Shown here: one piece after another, positions 22,901 to 30,800 of the stretch
Numbering within the stretch: the stretch's first letter is position 1
How the letters are laid out: each line of letters opens with the position of its first letter
Assembly: GCF_014839835.1 (NCBI RefSeq)
Contig: NC_071617.1
Span: 3,073,501 to 3,137,500, forward strand
Direction: 5' to 3'
Length of the DNA stretch: 64,000 bases
Origin: Dryobates pubescens
Lineage: Eukaryota; Chordata; Aves; Piciformes; Picidae
Translations under genes and position numbers: made by a program
Notes under the pieces: model-generated
What the model saw: the letters and a program-made list of their open reading frames with translations, nothing else
Databases searched by the model: none
What the model was told of the DNA's origin: nothing

Positions 22901-25900
22901 ATGTTGTAGCAGCCTCACTCCTGGCAACTGTGCTCTGCCACAGAAAAAGGCAGGCTCCTGCCTGGAAAGTTGCCACCTGACTAGATCAGGTTGCTCATTG
23001 CCACATCCAGCCTGGCCTTAAAACCCTCCAGGCATGAGGCTTCTACCACCTCCCTGGGCAACCCTGGGCACCCTGACTGGTGGCACTTTCCTGCAAGGAG
23101 GGCTGTAGGGCTTTCTGTCCAGGCCTGATAGTGATGCCTGCATTGTAGCACTTGGGAAAGCACCTGAATGCTCAATGCACTTGTACTTAATGCTTCTTGT
23201 TGCCAAGCCCACAGACAGCTAGATGTTGAAATTGTTATGAATGCAAATCTGATGTGCCCAGTTCTCTGTAGGCACTGGAGCACGTCTGTGTAGCCAACAC
23301 AAGGGTTTCAAGCCCACTGCAGGTCAGACTGGGCTAGGCTGAGTTTAGTCTCATAGATTAGTTTGCTTGAACCTCATGTTTGAGATTAAAATGTGTCATA
23401 GGATGACAGGATGTTAGGGGATGGAAGGGACCTCTAAAGATCATCAAGTCCAACCCCCCCTGCCAGAGCAGGACCACAGAATCCAGCACAGGTCACACAG
23501 GAATGCATCCAGACAGGGCTTGAAAGTCTCCAGAGGAGACTCCACAACCTCTCTGGGCAGCCTGCTCCAGTGCTCTGTGACCCTCACAGTGAAGAAGTTC
23601 CTCCTCATGTTGAGGTAGAGCCTCCTGTGCTGTAGTTTATATCCATTGCCCCTTGTACTGTCACAGGGCAGAAGTGAGCAGAGGCTGTCCCTTCCTTCCT
23701 GGCACCCAGCCCTCAGATACTTATAGACATTGATCAGATCCCCTCTCAGTCATCTTCTCCAGACTAAAAACCCTTAGGTCTCTCAGCCTCTCCTCACCAG
23801 GCAGTGCTCCAGTCCCTTCATCATCCTTGTAGCTCTCTGCTGGACTCTCTCGAGTAGATCCCTGTCCCTCTTGAACTGGGGAGCCCAGAACTGGATGCAG
23901 TATTTATGATATTCCCTCTCAGTCTTCTCTTCTCCAGACTTAAACAGCTCCAGATCTCTCAGCCTGTCCTCATAAGGCAGATGCTCCACAGCAAACATCC
24001 TTCCTGGACAAATGTTTTCCACATCATTATGCTTGGGCTTCTACACCATTAACATCCAGTAATCTAAGGGAGGGACCAGGGGGCATCTAGTCCTGTGTCC
24101 CAAAGAGCACATTCATTCTTCAGATTGTCCACATACCAAGAATGCCTCACTTCCTCTCAGAAAGCATTTCTCAAACCTCAATTTTAGACCACTGTATGAA
24201 ACATGTGCTCTTGCAAACCTCTCTGGAGCTATATAAAAGTGTTCTAAGTAAAGAAATGTTTGAGTTATAAACAGCAGTGTTTAGTTAGTTTCAGGTTGGA
24301 AAAGACCTCAGAGATCAAGTCCAACCTATGACCTAATACCTAACACCTCCTGACAACTAAACCAGGGCTCCAAGTGCCACATCCAAGCCTTTTTTGAACA
24401 CCTCCAGTGATGGGGACTCCACCACCTCCCTGGGCAGCACATTCCAATGGCAAATTACTCTTTCTGGGAAGAACTTTCTCCTCACCTCCAGCCTAAACTT
24501 CCCCTGGCACAGCTTGAGACTGTGTGCTCTTGTTCTGATGCTGGTTGCGTGGGAGAAGAGACCAACCCCCACCTGGCTACAACCTCCCTTCAGGTAGTTA
24601 TAGAGAGCAATGAGGTCTCCCCTGAGCCTCCTCCTCTCCAGGCTAAACACCCCCAGCTCCCTCAGCCTCTCCTCAGTTTGTACCTGTCTGGCTGTATGCT
24701 AATTTGAGTGCTGAATTAAAGGGGGAGAAATCAAAAGAAAAATGGGGCCCTCAGGTTAGGAAAGATGTTGAGCTGCTGGAAGGTGTCCAGAGAAGGGCAA
24801 CAAAGCTGGGGAGGGGTCTGGAGCACAGCCCTGTGAGGAGAGGCTGAGGGAGCTGGGGTTGTTTAGCCTGGAGAAGAGGAAGTTCAGAGGAGACCTTATT
24901 GCTCTCTACAATTCCCTGAAGGGAGGTTGTAGCCAGGTGGGGGTTGGTCTCTTCTCCCAGGCACTCAGCACCAGAACAAGAGGACACAGTCTCAAGCTGT
25001 GCCAGGGGAGGTTCAGGCTGGATGTTAGGAAGAAATTCTTCCCAGCAAGAGAGATTGGTCACTGGGATGTGCTGCCCAGGGGGCTGGTGGAGTCCCCATC
25101 ACTGAAGTGTTTAAGAGGAGCCTGGATGAGGCACTTGGTGCCATGGTTGAGTTGATTTTGGACTTGATGATCTTTGAGGTCTCTTCCAACCTTGGTGATA
25201 CTGTGATCGGATGGTGTTGGGCGATAGGTCGGACTTGATGATCTCGAAGGTCTTTTCCAAGCTGGTTAATTCTGTATTCTCTTCTGTCTGTGTTCACTCC
25301 CAGGTCTGTATTGTATTCAGTGATTTTGGCAAAATGCAGAATGTTTGCAATCTGCTCACTGAAAAGTTAGGAGCCTCGGTTACCATCAGCCCCCCTCATT
25401 TCTACCATACGCCAGAAGCTGTGGACAACCTTCGGTAAGGTCTCTCCCCTGCCCCAACTCTTGCAGCCAGAGATTAACAGTCAATGTGAATACATAATTT
25501 ATACTCCCTGTAATGGGAGCAAATAGCTTCCTTCAGATGTGAATGGCTGTTCAAAGATCTCAGTGTTTGTTTTAGATATAAATTAATGTGCATGTTTGGC
25601 CTAGGAGATGCAGCTTGCTCTGTCTGCAGGGTCCCTCTGCGAAAGCAGAGTGTGATAAAAGAAAAACAACCATGATTTCCATTGTAAGTATAATCTACTG
25701 TGCATAGCAGGTCGACAGAATTTGACTTTGGCTGCTTCAGTGTGGGTTTAATTTGTATTTATTCATGAAGGCACAAGTGTTGTTACCAGATGCTGGTAAT
25801 TCTAAGTGCCCTTGCCAGTTCCAATTACTCTTGGCTGATGGCATGATCTGAAAAGAACCATGTATGGTGCACACTCAGCAGCAAAATAGGAAGCTCACAG

Positions 25901-27061
25901 TCCTGATATTTTAGGCATTAACTGTTGAATGTCCTGCTGCTCCCATTGACATGGAGGGGAGGAGCAGGGGGAGAGGGAAGGTTAGTCATGGTTGGGATTT
26001 TGCCTCTAAAAAGTCATGCCTGGTCCAAGGAGCAAGTACAACTAGCAGCTGTTCTGGAGGTGTCAGGAGTGTATCTCAGAGGCATAAACTTGAACATAAG
26101 ATGTTCCATCTGAACATGAGAAGGAACTTGTTCACTTTGAGGGTGGTAGAGCACTGGAGCAGGCTGCCCAGAGAAGTAGTGATGTCTCCATCTTGGGAGA
26201 CCAAGGCCTGCCTGGTTGTGTTTCTATGTGATCTGCTTTAGGTTGGACTTGATGATCTTCAGAGGTCACTCCCAACCTCTACCATTCCGTGATTCTCTGT
26301 ATCTGCACAGGAGTGTGGAAATCAGGCCAGGGAGGTTAAATAGGTGCTTGTATGCTTTCAGCTGAGCCACCCAAATGTCTGAAGCAAGGGCAGAACCCTT
26401 GCTCTGCACCAGCCACTACAGCAGCATAGAGGTGTCAGAAGTGTTGAATGATCACCAAGGAGGATGCTAGCTACCCAAGGAGGTTGTGGGATGTTCAAAG
26501 TCAGGTTGGAAAAGGCCTTAGGCAGCCAAGTCTGCTTGAGAGGCTTTCCTGCCCATGGCAGGGAGGGTGGAGTGTATGATCTCTGAGGTCCCTTTGAACC
26601 TAAGCCATTCTGTGATCTTCTCCTCACACTCTACGCCATCACCCAGATGGTGGGGACAGAGATGTGCCTGAGTTCTCTGCAGCTAGAAAATCTGAGGTGT
26701 TAGAAACAGAAATGCTTGGCAGGAATGCAGCTGCATAGTCAAACACCACTCAGCCCTGCCTGTCACTGTGCTGCTTTTTCTGCCTCTCAGCCGGCAAGTC
26801 TGTGTGGCTGCTGTTGGGAACACACGGCGGAAGGCTCAAGAAGTCTGTCACCTGTTTGGCCAGTCCCTGGGAAAACCTTTGTTAATAAGAGAAGAAGAAA
26901 CAAAAGAGTGGGGAGGTCACCTAGACAGCCCTTTGCCACACTCCCCAGATGCCCTGACTCTGCAAGAGAGAATCCAGAACGCTACCGCCCATGCTTCTTG
27001 TAGAGTGTTTGCTGTGTTTGAGATAAAGGGGAAAGGAAACAGAAGAACCAAGTTGCTCTAG
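4554..27061 (+). CDS. IRAK1BP1: IRAK1BP1, spliced CDS of four exons
   Basis: Spliced coding sequence joined from 4554-4832, 15006-15071, 25304-25434 and 26791-27061, giving 248 residues (human protein about 260). All junctions are GT-AG and the phases agree (0, 0, 2). The product matches IRAK1-binding protein 1 (SIMPL), a SIMPL/DUF541 family protein that, from family knowledge, binds IRAK1 and modulates NF-kB signalling downstream of TNF and Toll/IL-1 receptors. Recognised stretches include [66 protein letters not shown] and REEETKEW. The N-terminal 35 residues are Ala/Pro-rich and low in complexity, unlike the conserved remainder. The start at 4554 is chosen because it gives the family N-terminus (MSL...ARVFAEL); an in-frame ATG at 4398 would add an unconserved GC-rich leader. 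Introns are swollen by CR1 copies. PHIP lies downstream, as in other vertebrates. Confidence 0.95.
5022..5332 (+). mobile_element. CR1 LINE 3' end inside the CpG island flank
   Basis: From GACCTCATCAACCTTTATAC to CCCTTCCAGCCCCTGGAATTCTGTGATTC. GC-rich sequence lies on both sides. Confidence 0.85.
5335..6260. other. IRAK1BP1 intron 1, unique part
   Basis: GC-rich until about 5580, then ordinary AT-richer intron. No exon or repeat recognised. Confidence 0.5.
6262..6830 (-). mobile_element. CR1 LINE 3' part
   Basis: Antisense, from ATCATAGTATCAGTCAGGGT through the UTR block GCCATGGGCAGGGGCACC to the RT-end region. Confidence 0.88.
7000..7290 (-). mobile_element. CR1 LINE 3' end
   Basis: Antisense copy beginning ATCATGGAATCATAGAATTG and ending at the ACTACCTGACACCCT block. 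Confidence 0.88.
7600..7893 (+). mobile_element. CR1 LINE 3' end
   Basis: Sense counterpart of the same subfamily, starting at the same internal point (GGGTGTCAGGGAGTGATGGG) and ending TTCTATGGTTCTATG. Confidence 0.88.
7894..8314. other. IRAK1BP1 intron 1, unique part
   Basis: No exon or repeat recognised. Confidence 0.45.
8315..8720 (+). mobile_element. CR1 LINE 3' part
   Basis: From the AGCTGCTGAGGACAGGGTGA block to CCATTCTATGATTCTGTG, with the RT-end remnant [20 protein letters not shown] visible. Confidence 0.9.
8721..9619. other. IRAK1BP1 intron 1, unique part
   Basis: AT-rich intron. A stretch near 9215-9290 (GTGCCCAACCTTTTTAGCAG) faintly recalls the end of an old DNA transposon but cannot be assigned. 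Confidence 0.45.
9620..10785 (+). mobile_element. CR1 LINE, ~1.1 kb, with nested CR1 tail
   Basis: RT palm to 3' UTR, with [20 protein letters not shown] and the FADDTKLCG catalytic motif readable. It is split at about 10121-10195 by the 3' tail of a second CR1. Confidence 0.92.
10121..10195 (+). mobile_element. Nested CR1 3' tail
   Basis: A ~75-bp piece (AGGTCTGTGGTGACAGGTTG to GTGATACTGTGCTG) interrupts the host copy between GAGCCTGGGCTG and CAGCAAGAGAAGTG. Confidence 0.8.
10940..11170 (+). mobile_element. CR1 LINE 3' end
   Basis: Short sense copy ending CCTTGGTGATGCTGTGAGAC. Its first ~60 bases recur at the start of the next element. Confidence 0.85.
11172..11378 (+). mobile_element. CR1 fragment, variant 3' tail
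   Basis: Sense copy with the GTAGAGTAGGGTTCTGGGTT tail. Its start repeats the AACATTTTTT...GGCAAGAGTGGTCAGGG segment of the element before it. Confidence 0.85.
11493..12360 (-). mobile_element. CR1 LINE, ~870 bp 3' part
   Basis: Antisense, from ATAGAATAAACCAGGTTGGA back into the RT C-terminal region ([20 protein letters not shown]-like frame on the - strand). Confidence 0.9.
12361..12716. other. IRAK1BP1 intron 1, unique part
   Basis: No exon or repeat recognised. Confidence 0.45.
12718..13495 (-). mobile_element. CR1 LINE, ~780 bp 3' part
   Basis: Antisense copy of the ACAGGATGCTAGGGGTTGGA subfamily, running back to the KVLHLGR-like RT region. Confidence 0.9.
13496..14164. other. IRAK1BP1 intron 1, unique part
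   Basis: AT-rich, no exon or repeat recognised. Confidence 0.45.
14166..14526 (-). mobile_element. CR1 LINE 3' part
   Basis: Antisense, ATCACAGGATTGGCAGGGTT to the GGAGCCTTCTCTT block about 480 bp before IRAK1BP1 exon 2. Confidence 0.88.
15006..15071 (+). CDS. IRAK1BP1: IRAK1BP1 exon 2
   Basis: A 66-bp exon of 22 codons ([20 protein letters not shown], then AE) between acceptor TTCTAG and donor GTATGT. Phase is 0 at both ends. It aligns with the family segment that follows the first-exon block. The donor lies about 40 bp before a long C/A-rich array. Confidence 0.93.
15085..16050 (+). repeat. IRAK1BP1: C/A-rich low-complexity array in IRAK1BP1 intron 2
   Basis: About 950 bp made almost only of C and A on the + strand, mixing (CACACCCCC)-type units. 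Inside it are tidier sub-arrays: CACCCTCCACACA repeats at about 15800-15860 and CCAAACACACACCCCCAAAC near 15130-15240. The - strand carries dense G runs. Long open frames on both strands are artefacts of composition. Confidence 0.95.
16378..16437 (+). mobile_element. CR1 3' tail fragment
   Basis: Only the last ~60 bp: GATCTCTGGAGGTCCCTTCC to the TGTACTGTGATAC end. Confidence 0.7.
16551..17310 (-). mobile_element. CR1 LINE, ~760 bp 3' part
   Basis: Antisense, AGAATCACAGAACTGTCAGG to the CACTTGGTCTTATT region of the RT. Confidence 0.9.
17311..17762. other. IRAK1BP1 intron 2, unique part
   Basis: No exon or repeat recognised. Confidence 0.45.
17765..18750 (-). mobile_element. CR1 LINE, ~840 bp, split by a nested CR1
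   Basis: The first ~45 bp (to CAAGGATCACAG) and the rest from about 17949 (CAGCCAGTACCAACCCCCCT) belong to one antisense copy. A second copy lies between. Confidence 0.9.
17808..17948 (-). mobile_element. Nested CR1 3' end
   Basis: Different subfamily (ACTAAGGTTGGAAGAGACCT, CACCACAGACCTCCTGACTA), ~140 bp, same orientation as its host element. Confidence 0.85.
19100..20040 (-). mobile_element. Internally deleted CR1 LINE with long ORF
   Basis: From 19378 upward the 3' part is joined directly to the ORF2 linker between endonuclease and RT (readable: [55 protein letters not shown]). The RT core is missing. One frame stays open for 293 codons across the join (20054-19173). Confidence 0.85.
20075..20578 (+). 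mobile_element. CR1 LINE 3' part
   Basis: ATACTGCATCCAGTTTTGGG to CATCCTGTGAGCCTGTG, sense, abutting the antisense internally deleted copy. Confidence 0.88.
20580..21338. other. IRAK1BP1 intron 2, unique part
   Basis: AT-rich, no exon or repeat recognised. Confidence 0.45.
21340..22135 (+). mobile_element. CR1 LINE, ~800 bp 3' part
   Basis: From CTGCAGATGAGATTTAACAA to GGTCTCTTCCAACCTGGCTG, with a readable [20 protein letters not shown] frame. Confidence 0.92.
22136..22706. other. IRAK1BP1 intron 2, unique part
   Basis: No exon or repeat recognised. Confidence 0.45.
22708..22803 (+). mobile_element. CR1 3' tail fragment
   Basis: GATCTAGAGTGAGGTGTCCC to AATTCGATGATTCTAAG. Confidence 0.8.
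22980..23065 (-). mobile_element. CR1 fragment lacking its 3' terminus
   Basis: Antisense RT-end piece (TAGATCAGGTTGCTCATTGC to CTCCCTGGGCAACC), truncated at both ends. Confidence 0.75.
23396..23995 (-). mobile_element. CR1 LINE 3' part with internal join
   Basis: Antisense copy up to about 23905, then a second stretch of the same region (CCTCTCAGTCTTCTCTTCTC) repeats, so two copies or a rearranged copy meet here. Confidence 0.82.
24290..24680 (-). mobile_element. CR1 LINE 3' part
   Basis: TTTCAGGTTGGAAAAGACCT to CTCCCTCAGCCTCTCCTCA, antisense. Confidence 0.88.
24745..25275 (+). mobile_element. CR1 LINE 3' part ending next to IRAK1BP1 exon 3
   Basis: GGGCCCTCAGGTTAGGAAAG to TCTTTTCCAAGCTGGTTAAT, sense. 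A short foreign CR1 tail (about 25154-25206) sits inside its 3' UTR. Confidence 0.88.
25304..25434 (+). CDS. IRAK1BP1: IRAK1BP1 exon 3
   Basis: 131-bp exon, acceptor CTCCCAG and donor CG|GTAAGG, ending in phase 2. It encodes [18 protein letters not shown] followed by the [10 protein letters not shown] segment, both conserved in the family. A sense CR1 tail ends about 28 bp upstream of the acceptor. Confidence 0.95.
25435..26058. other. IRAK1BP1 intron 3, unique part
   Basis: No exon or repeat recognised. Confidence 0.45.
26060..26300 (+). mobile_element. CR1 LINE 3' end
   Basis: Sense copy with the [20 protein letters not shown] remnant, ending CCATTCCGTGATTCTCTG. Confidence 0.85.
26490..26615 (+). 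mobile_element. CR1 fragment, diverged
   Basis: Ends GATCTCTGAGGTCCCTTTGA then CATTCTGTGATC. The start is unclear. Confidence 0.65.
26791..27061 (+). CDS. IRAK1BP1: IRAK1BP1 exon 4 (terminal)
   Basis: Acceptor CTCTCAG opens the last coding exon, which completes an Arg codon and adds 89 residues before TAG at 27059-27061. It carries the conserved [29 protein letters not shown] and [11 protein letters not shown] segments. The 3' UTR is short, with a poly(A) signal 28 bases past the stop. Confidence 0.95.
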
Positions 27062-27088
27062 AACCTTTCCAATCCTCCATGGTTTTGT

Positions 27089-27094
27089 AATAAA
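27089..27094 (+). terminator. Poly(A) signal of IRAK1BP1
   Basis: Canonical AATAAA starting 28 bases after the stop codon, followed by a T/GT-rich stretch at 27110-27145 of the kind that binds cleavage factors. It implies a 3' UTR of only about 50 bases. Confidence 0.8.
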
Positions 27095-27659
27095 ATTTTT
27101 ATCCTTTCTTGAGTTGTTTGTTGGGTTTGGGTTTGTTTTTTTTACTTCTTAAGGGAGCAAATAGAATTAAGAGAGGATATTAAGAACGAGGTTTGTGTCA
27201 TGAGTAGAAGGCTGCTCAACAGAGCTGTCCAGGTGCAAAGAAATAAACCACAGTAGATGAACTCTTCCTTTGCACAGGTCATTTGAATGCAGCACAGTGC
27301 ATGCTCCTGTAGAGAGAGCAGTCAAAGTATTGCAAGATTTACATACTGCAGCCCTCCCCAGAGATATTCCAGTTCCTGTTGGCCTTTACTTAGCTCTGTC
27401 CCCTAAAATGAGAGGTGTGATGAATTCTGAAAGTACAGTTCTTAGCTAGTTAGTTGCCTCTTCTGCCCTCTCTGAAAGGGCAAGGTGTTTGATGTGAGAA
27501 AGCTTTGGTGCTCTCACCTGAAAGTGAGCTGTATTTAAACCTTCCCTCACAAATCTAGAAGGAAATTAATCCCCACCCCAAGTCCTGGAAGACTGAACAC
27601 TCAGTGTGCTTGCTTCTAATGAAATGGATTGCTCAACAGGTAAACATGCCTTGGAATGG

Positions 27660-27665
27660 TTTATT
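27660..27665 (-). terminator. Poly(A) signal of the YccV-like gene
   Basis: AATAAA on the - strand about 80 bases past the stop at 27746. Together with the IRAK1BP1 signal it leaves only about 570 bp between two convergent transcripts. Confidence 0.6.
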
Positions 27666-27745
27666 TCATCAGAGGTAAAAAATATACATGAGTTTCAGCC
27701 TGCTGTCCATTTGCTGGGGTTTAAAAAGGAGGTTTGTTGAGGACT

Positions 27746-27841
27746 TCAGTCATGAGGATAGATTTTTTTCAACCATGGCTGCATGATGTATTTTGTCCCA
27801 TCATATCCACTGAAATAGGTTTTAATATCAGGGTGATGCAC
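27746..27841 (-). CDS. YccV-like gene, terminal exon
   Basis: 96-bp coding end after acceptor [30 protein letters not shown], then [11 protein letters not shown] and TGA (27748-27746). The layout matches the FBXO21 C-terminal HPD...YF...YIP...YP(E/H)D pattern, but the chain stops right after it. Confidence 0.88.
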   Translation of the reverse strand: MHHPDIKTYFSGYDGTKYIMQPWLKKIYPHD

Positions 27842-30800
27842 CTGAGAAAAGAAAACTTCCAAGTTGAATAAGCACCAGAACTGGCAGTGAATACAAACTG
27901 GTAGTTAAAAGTTACTACAGGCAACTTTTTGGCAAACTCCCCATTAGTTTTTTAATAGATCAGGTACATAGAGACACTTTCAGGGAGGTTTTCTATGTAC
28001 CTTAATTTATGTCATCACTTTCCCCCTGTACAAGGGAAGAGAGGGAGAAGAGCAGAGAGTAGCTTGTTACTACATAGCCACAACAAAGAAATGCAGCTAG
28101 ATCCTGTTATCAGGAAGACTCTCCATTAGTTTTTAAATAGATCATGTACACAGAGATACTTTCAGGAGGTTTTCCATGTACCTTATGTCATCACTTTCCC
28201 CCTGCACAAGGGAAAAGAGGGAGAAGAGCAGAAAGTAGTTTGTTACTACTTGGCCACAACAAAGAAACAGCTAGATCCTGTCATCAGGAAAACTCTCCAT
28301 CAGTTTGTAAACAGATCAAGTACACAGAGATATTTTCAGGAGGTTTTCCATGTACCTTATGTCATCACTTTCCCCCTGTACAAGGGAAAAGAGAGAGAGA
28401 AGAGCAGGGAGCAGCTTGTTACTACTTAGCCACCACGAAGAAATGCAGCTAGATCCTGTCATCAGAAACTGTTTGGAACCTTCTCAAAGTACTCTGCAAA
28501 TGCTGAGCATAGTTCATGAGAGATGAAGTGCTGAATGTACACCAGCACTGATGTTTTAAAATTGGGGCTGCCTCTATTCTATTCTATTGTAATTTACTGA
28601 TGCAGATGCCAATCATATGCTGTTGCTACAGCTGTTTGTTATTGTTTTTCAGCTGGATCAGAGATCTAACCCAATTAGGCCACAGAAACAGCAAAGAAGC
28701 AGTCAGGGAAGTGGGAAGAGACACCACATTGATGTCCTGAGGTACATGACCATCCAGTGTGAAGATGCAAGCCTGAAAAGGGCAATTCAAGTTGCATGCT
28801 TTGTTATGATGGAGAAAGCCAACAGTGAGCAGGTTAGAACTGCCACCTAGGAAAGGGCTGGGACAAGTCTGAGCATTTTCTCATCAGTCTCAACTCTTGA
28901 GGCAATTACTCTGCCTGTTAGGCTGCTGGAAAGGCTGAGCTGAGGCAACCCACAGACCTTCTTTTGAACTTGAGGTATGTGACTCACTGTTTCTAATTAA
29001 TCTCAACTTAGGCAACATTCACAGACCTGATTTTGTGAGCCTGTTACTATTAGTTCCTCTAATAATCCATGGGGAGAATCAGGCTGTCATGCAGGTGAAC
29101 AAAGCAATCTGCTATCTTAAAGACTAGTTTACACAAGGTCAGTGTTTTAAGGTGAGGTGTCTACTTCTTCCCATGGACCATAAAGATAACCCAAGTTCAG
29201 CTAGCTGACTGACACAAGAAAGGATGCATTTTTAGACACAAGTCAGAGTGATCAGAACCCACTTTTAAATACCTGGGACACTTAGCTGGCACAAGATAGT
29301 TCCTGGCACGCTGGTATGTTTTATATTGCAGTTGGTGGCTAAACCAGAAGTCACAATGAACTAAGGTTTCTCCCAAATAGAAGAGGCAATGGTGCCACAC
29401 TCTTCAGCCCCACGGATTAAGGGGAGTCCTTTATGTGCAGCAGCAGAGTTTCAAGAAACAACATTCAGAGTCTTAAGGCTAGCCTAACTTACTTCCTTCG
29501 GGGGGTGGGTGGGGGTGGGTGTTCTCCTGAAAGGCAAAAGATTCCCTATCACCTCTTCTCTGACTAGATCAAGCATCTCCTCTTAAAGGAATGGTTCAGC
29601 TATTTGCTGTACTTTAAATGAAGGCACTGCTCTTTAAAAGAGGGCATCACAATAGCACTGAATGCCTTGCAGAAAGCCGTTTGTATGTGGCATGCATGCC
29701 TGAAGCCTGCTTTCTGGATCAGAGTCTCTTGCCTAGTTTCAAGAAACAGGAACACCTTCCATAAGCTAGAAATCAAAAGATACCAAGGCCATGATCCATA
29801 AAACAGAACTTCTGGCTCCCAGAGAGTTCTGCAGTTAAGAAGAGAGAGATAAATTCAGTCTGGGCAACAGCTGAGCAGGAGCTGTTTGAAATGCACATTC
29901 TCAGAGTTGAACTGAGAAACCGATGTGCTTCACCAGATCCAGTGGAAAGAGATGCAATGACTTGTCCAGCTTTGATAGGTCAGTGACATCCCAGAACAAA
30001 ACTCCCTCCCTGCAACAGCCTGTATGTAACAGAAGTCAAGCTGCTGAAAGACAAAACTAGGCAGCTGGATTCACTGAAGCAGGCAGTGCCTGGCTTGGGT
30101 TATTTATCACCTTCCAAAAGCAGGTACTTGAAAGTACAGCAGTAATTTGTTTACCTGCTTGCTCTGTTAGTTTTTGCTAACTTTGCAAAACAGCTAGATA
30201 GATAGTGTCCATTAAGCCAAAGGTCAGCCAACTTCTACATGCACAGGATAACAAGTTGCAACTGAATAACAAAGAAATGCTACCTCTAATCCCATAATAA
30301 TCGTTATCTCCTCCTCAGGAATGTAAGCTGTGGACTTGCCAAATCCATTTGCTTTGTTAATTAGAATTCGATAGTGAGGAGTCTCTCTTAGATCCTGCAA
30401 AAAACAGAAGGAAAAGAAATATCCTCAAGGGGAGATGATGACTGAAGATTACCTTACATAATCACTTCACTCTCACCAGGCTTGCAGAACCTAAACCCAC
30501 TCAATATATATACAAACAGCAGCTTCATTTGTGTGATCTCACTAACATCACCTTGGAAAAATTAAATAGAAAGCAATCAGAACTGTAATACATTAACTTC
30601 TTGGTGCAGCTGGAGAGGTTTCTAAGAGCCAAGGTTTTAATGCACCTTTTCAGCCACAGATCTTGCAAGAAACAGGACTTGGAATATCCATGCTTTTTGT
30701 CCATACCAATTTGTTAGAATCATGGAATTGTTAGGGTTGGAAAGGACCTCAAGGATCACCTAGTTCCAACCCTCCTGCCATGGGCAGGGACACCTCACAC

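Noticed and set aside
28144-28452. 102-residue frame with repeated CTLCHHFPP
   Set aside because: It is read from the 180-bp tandem units.
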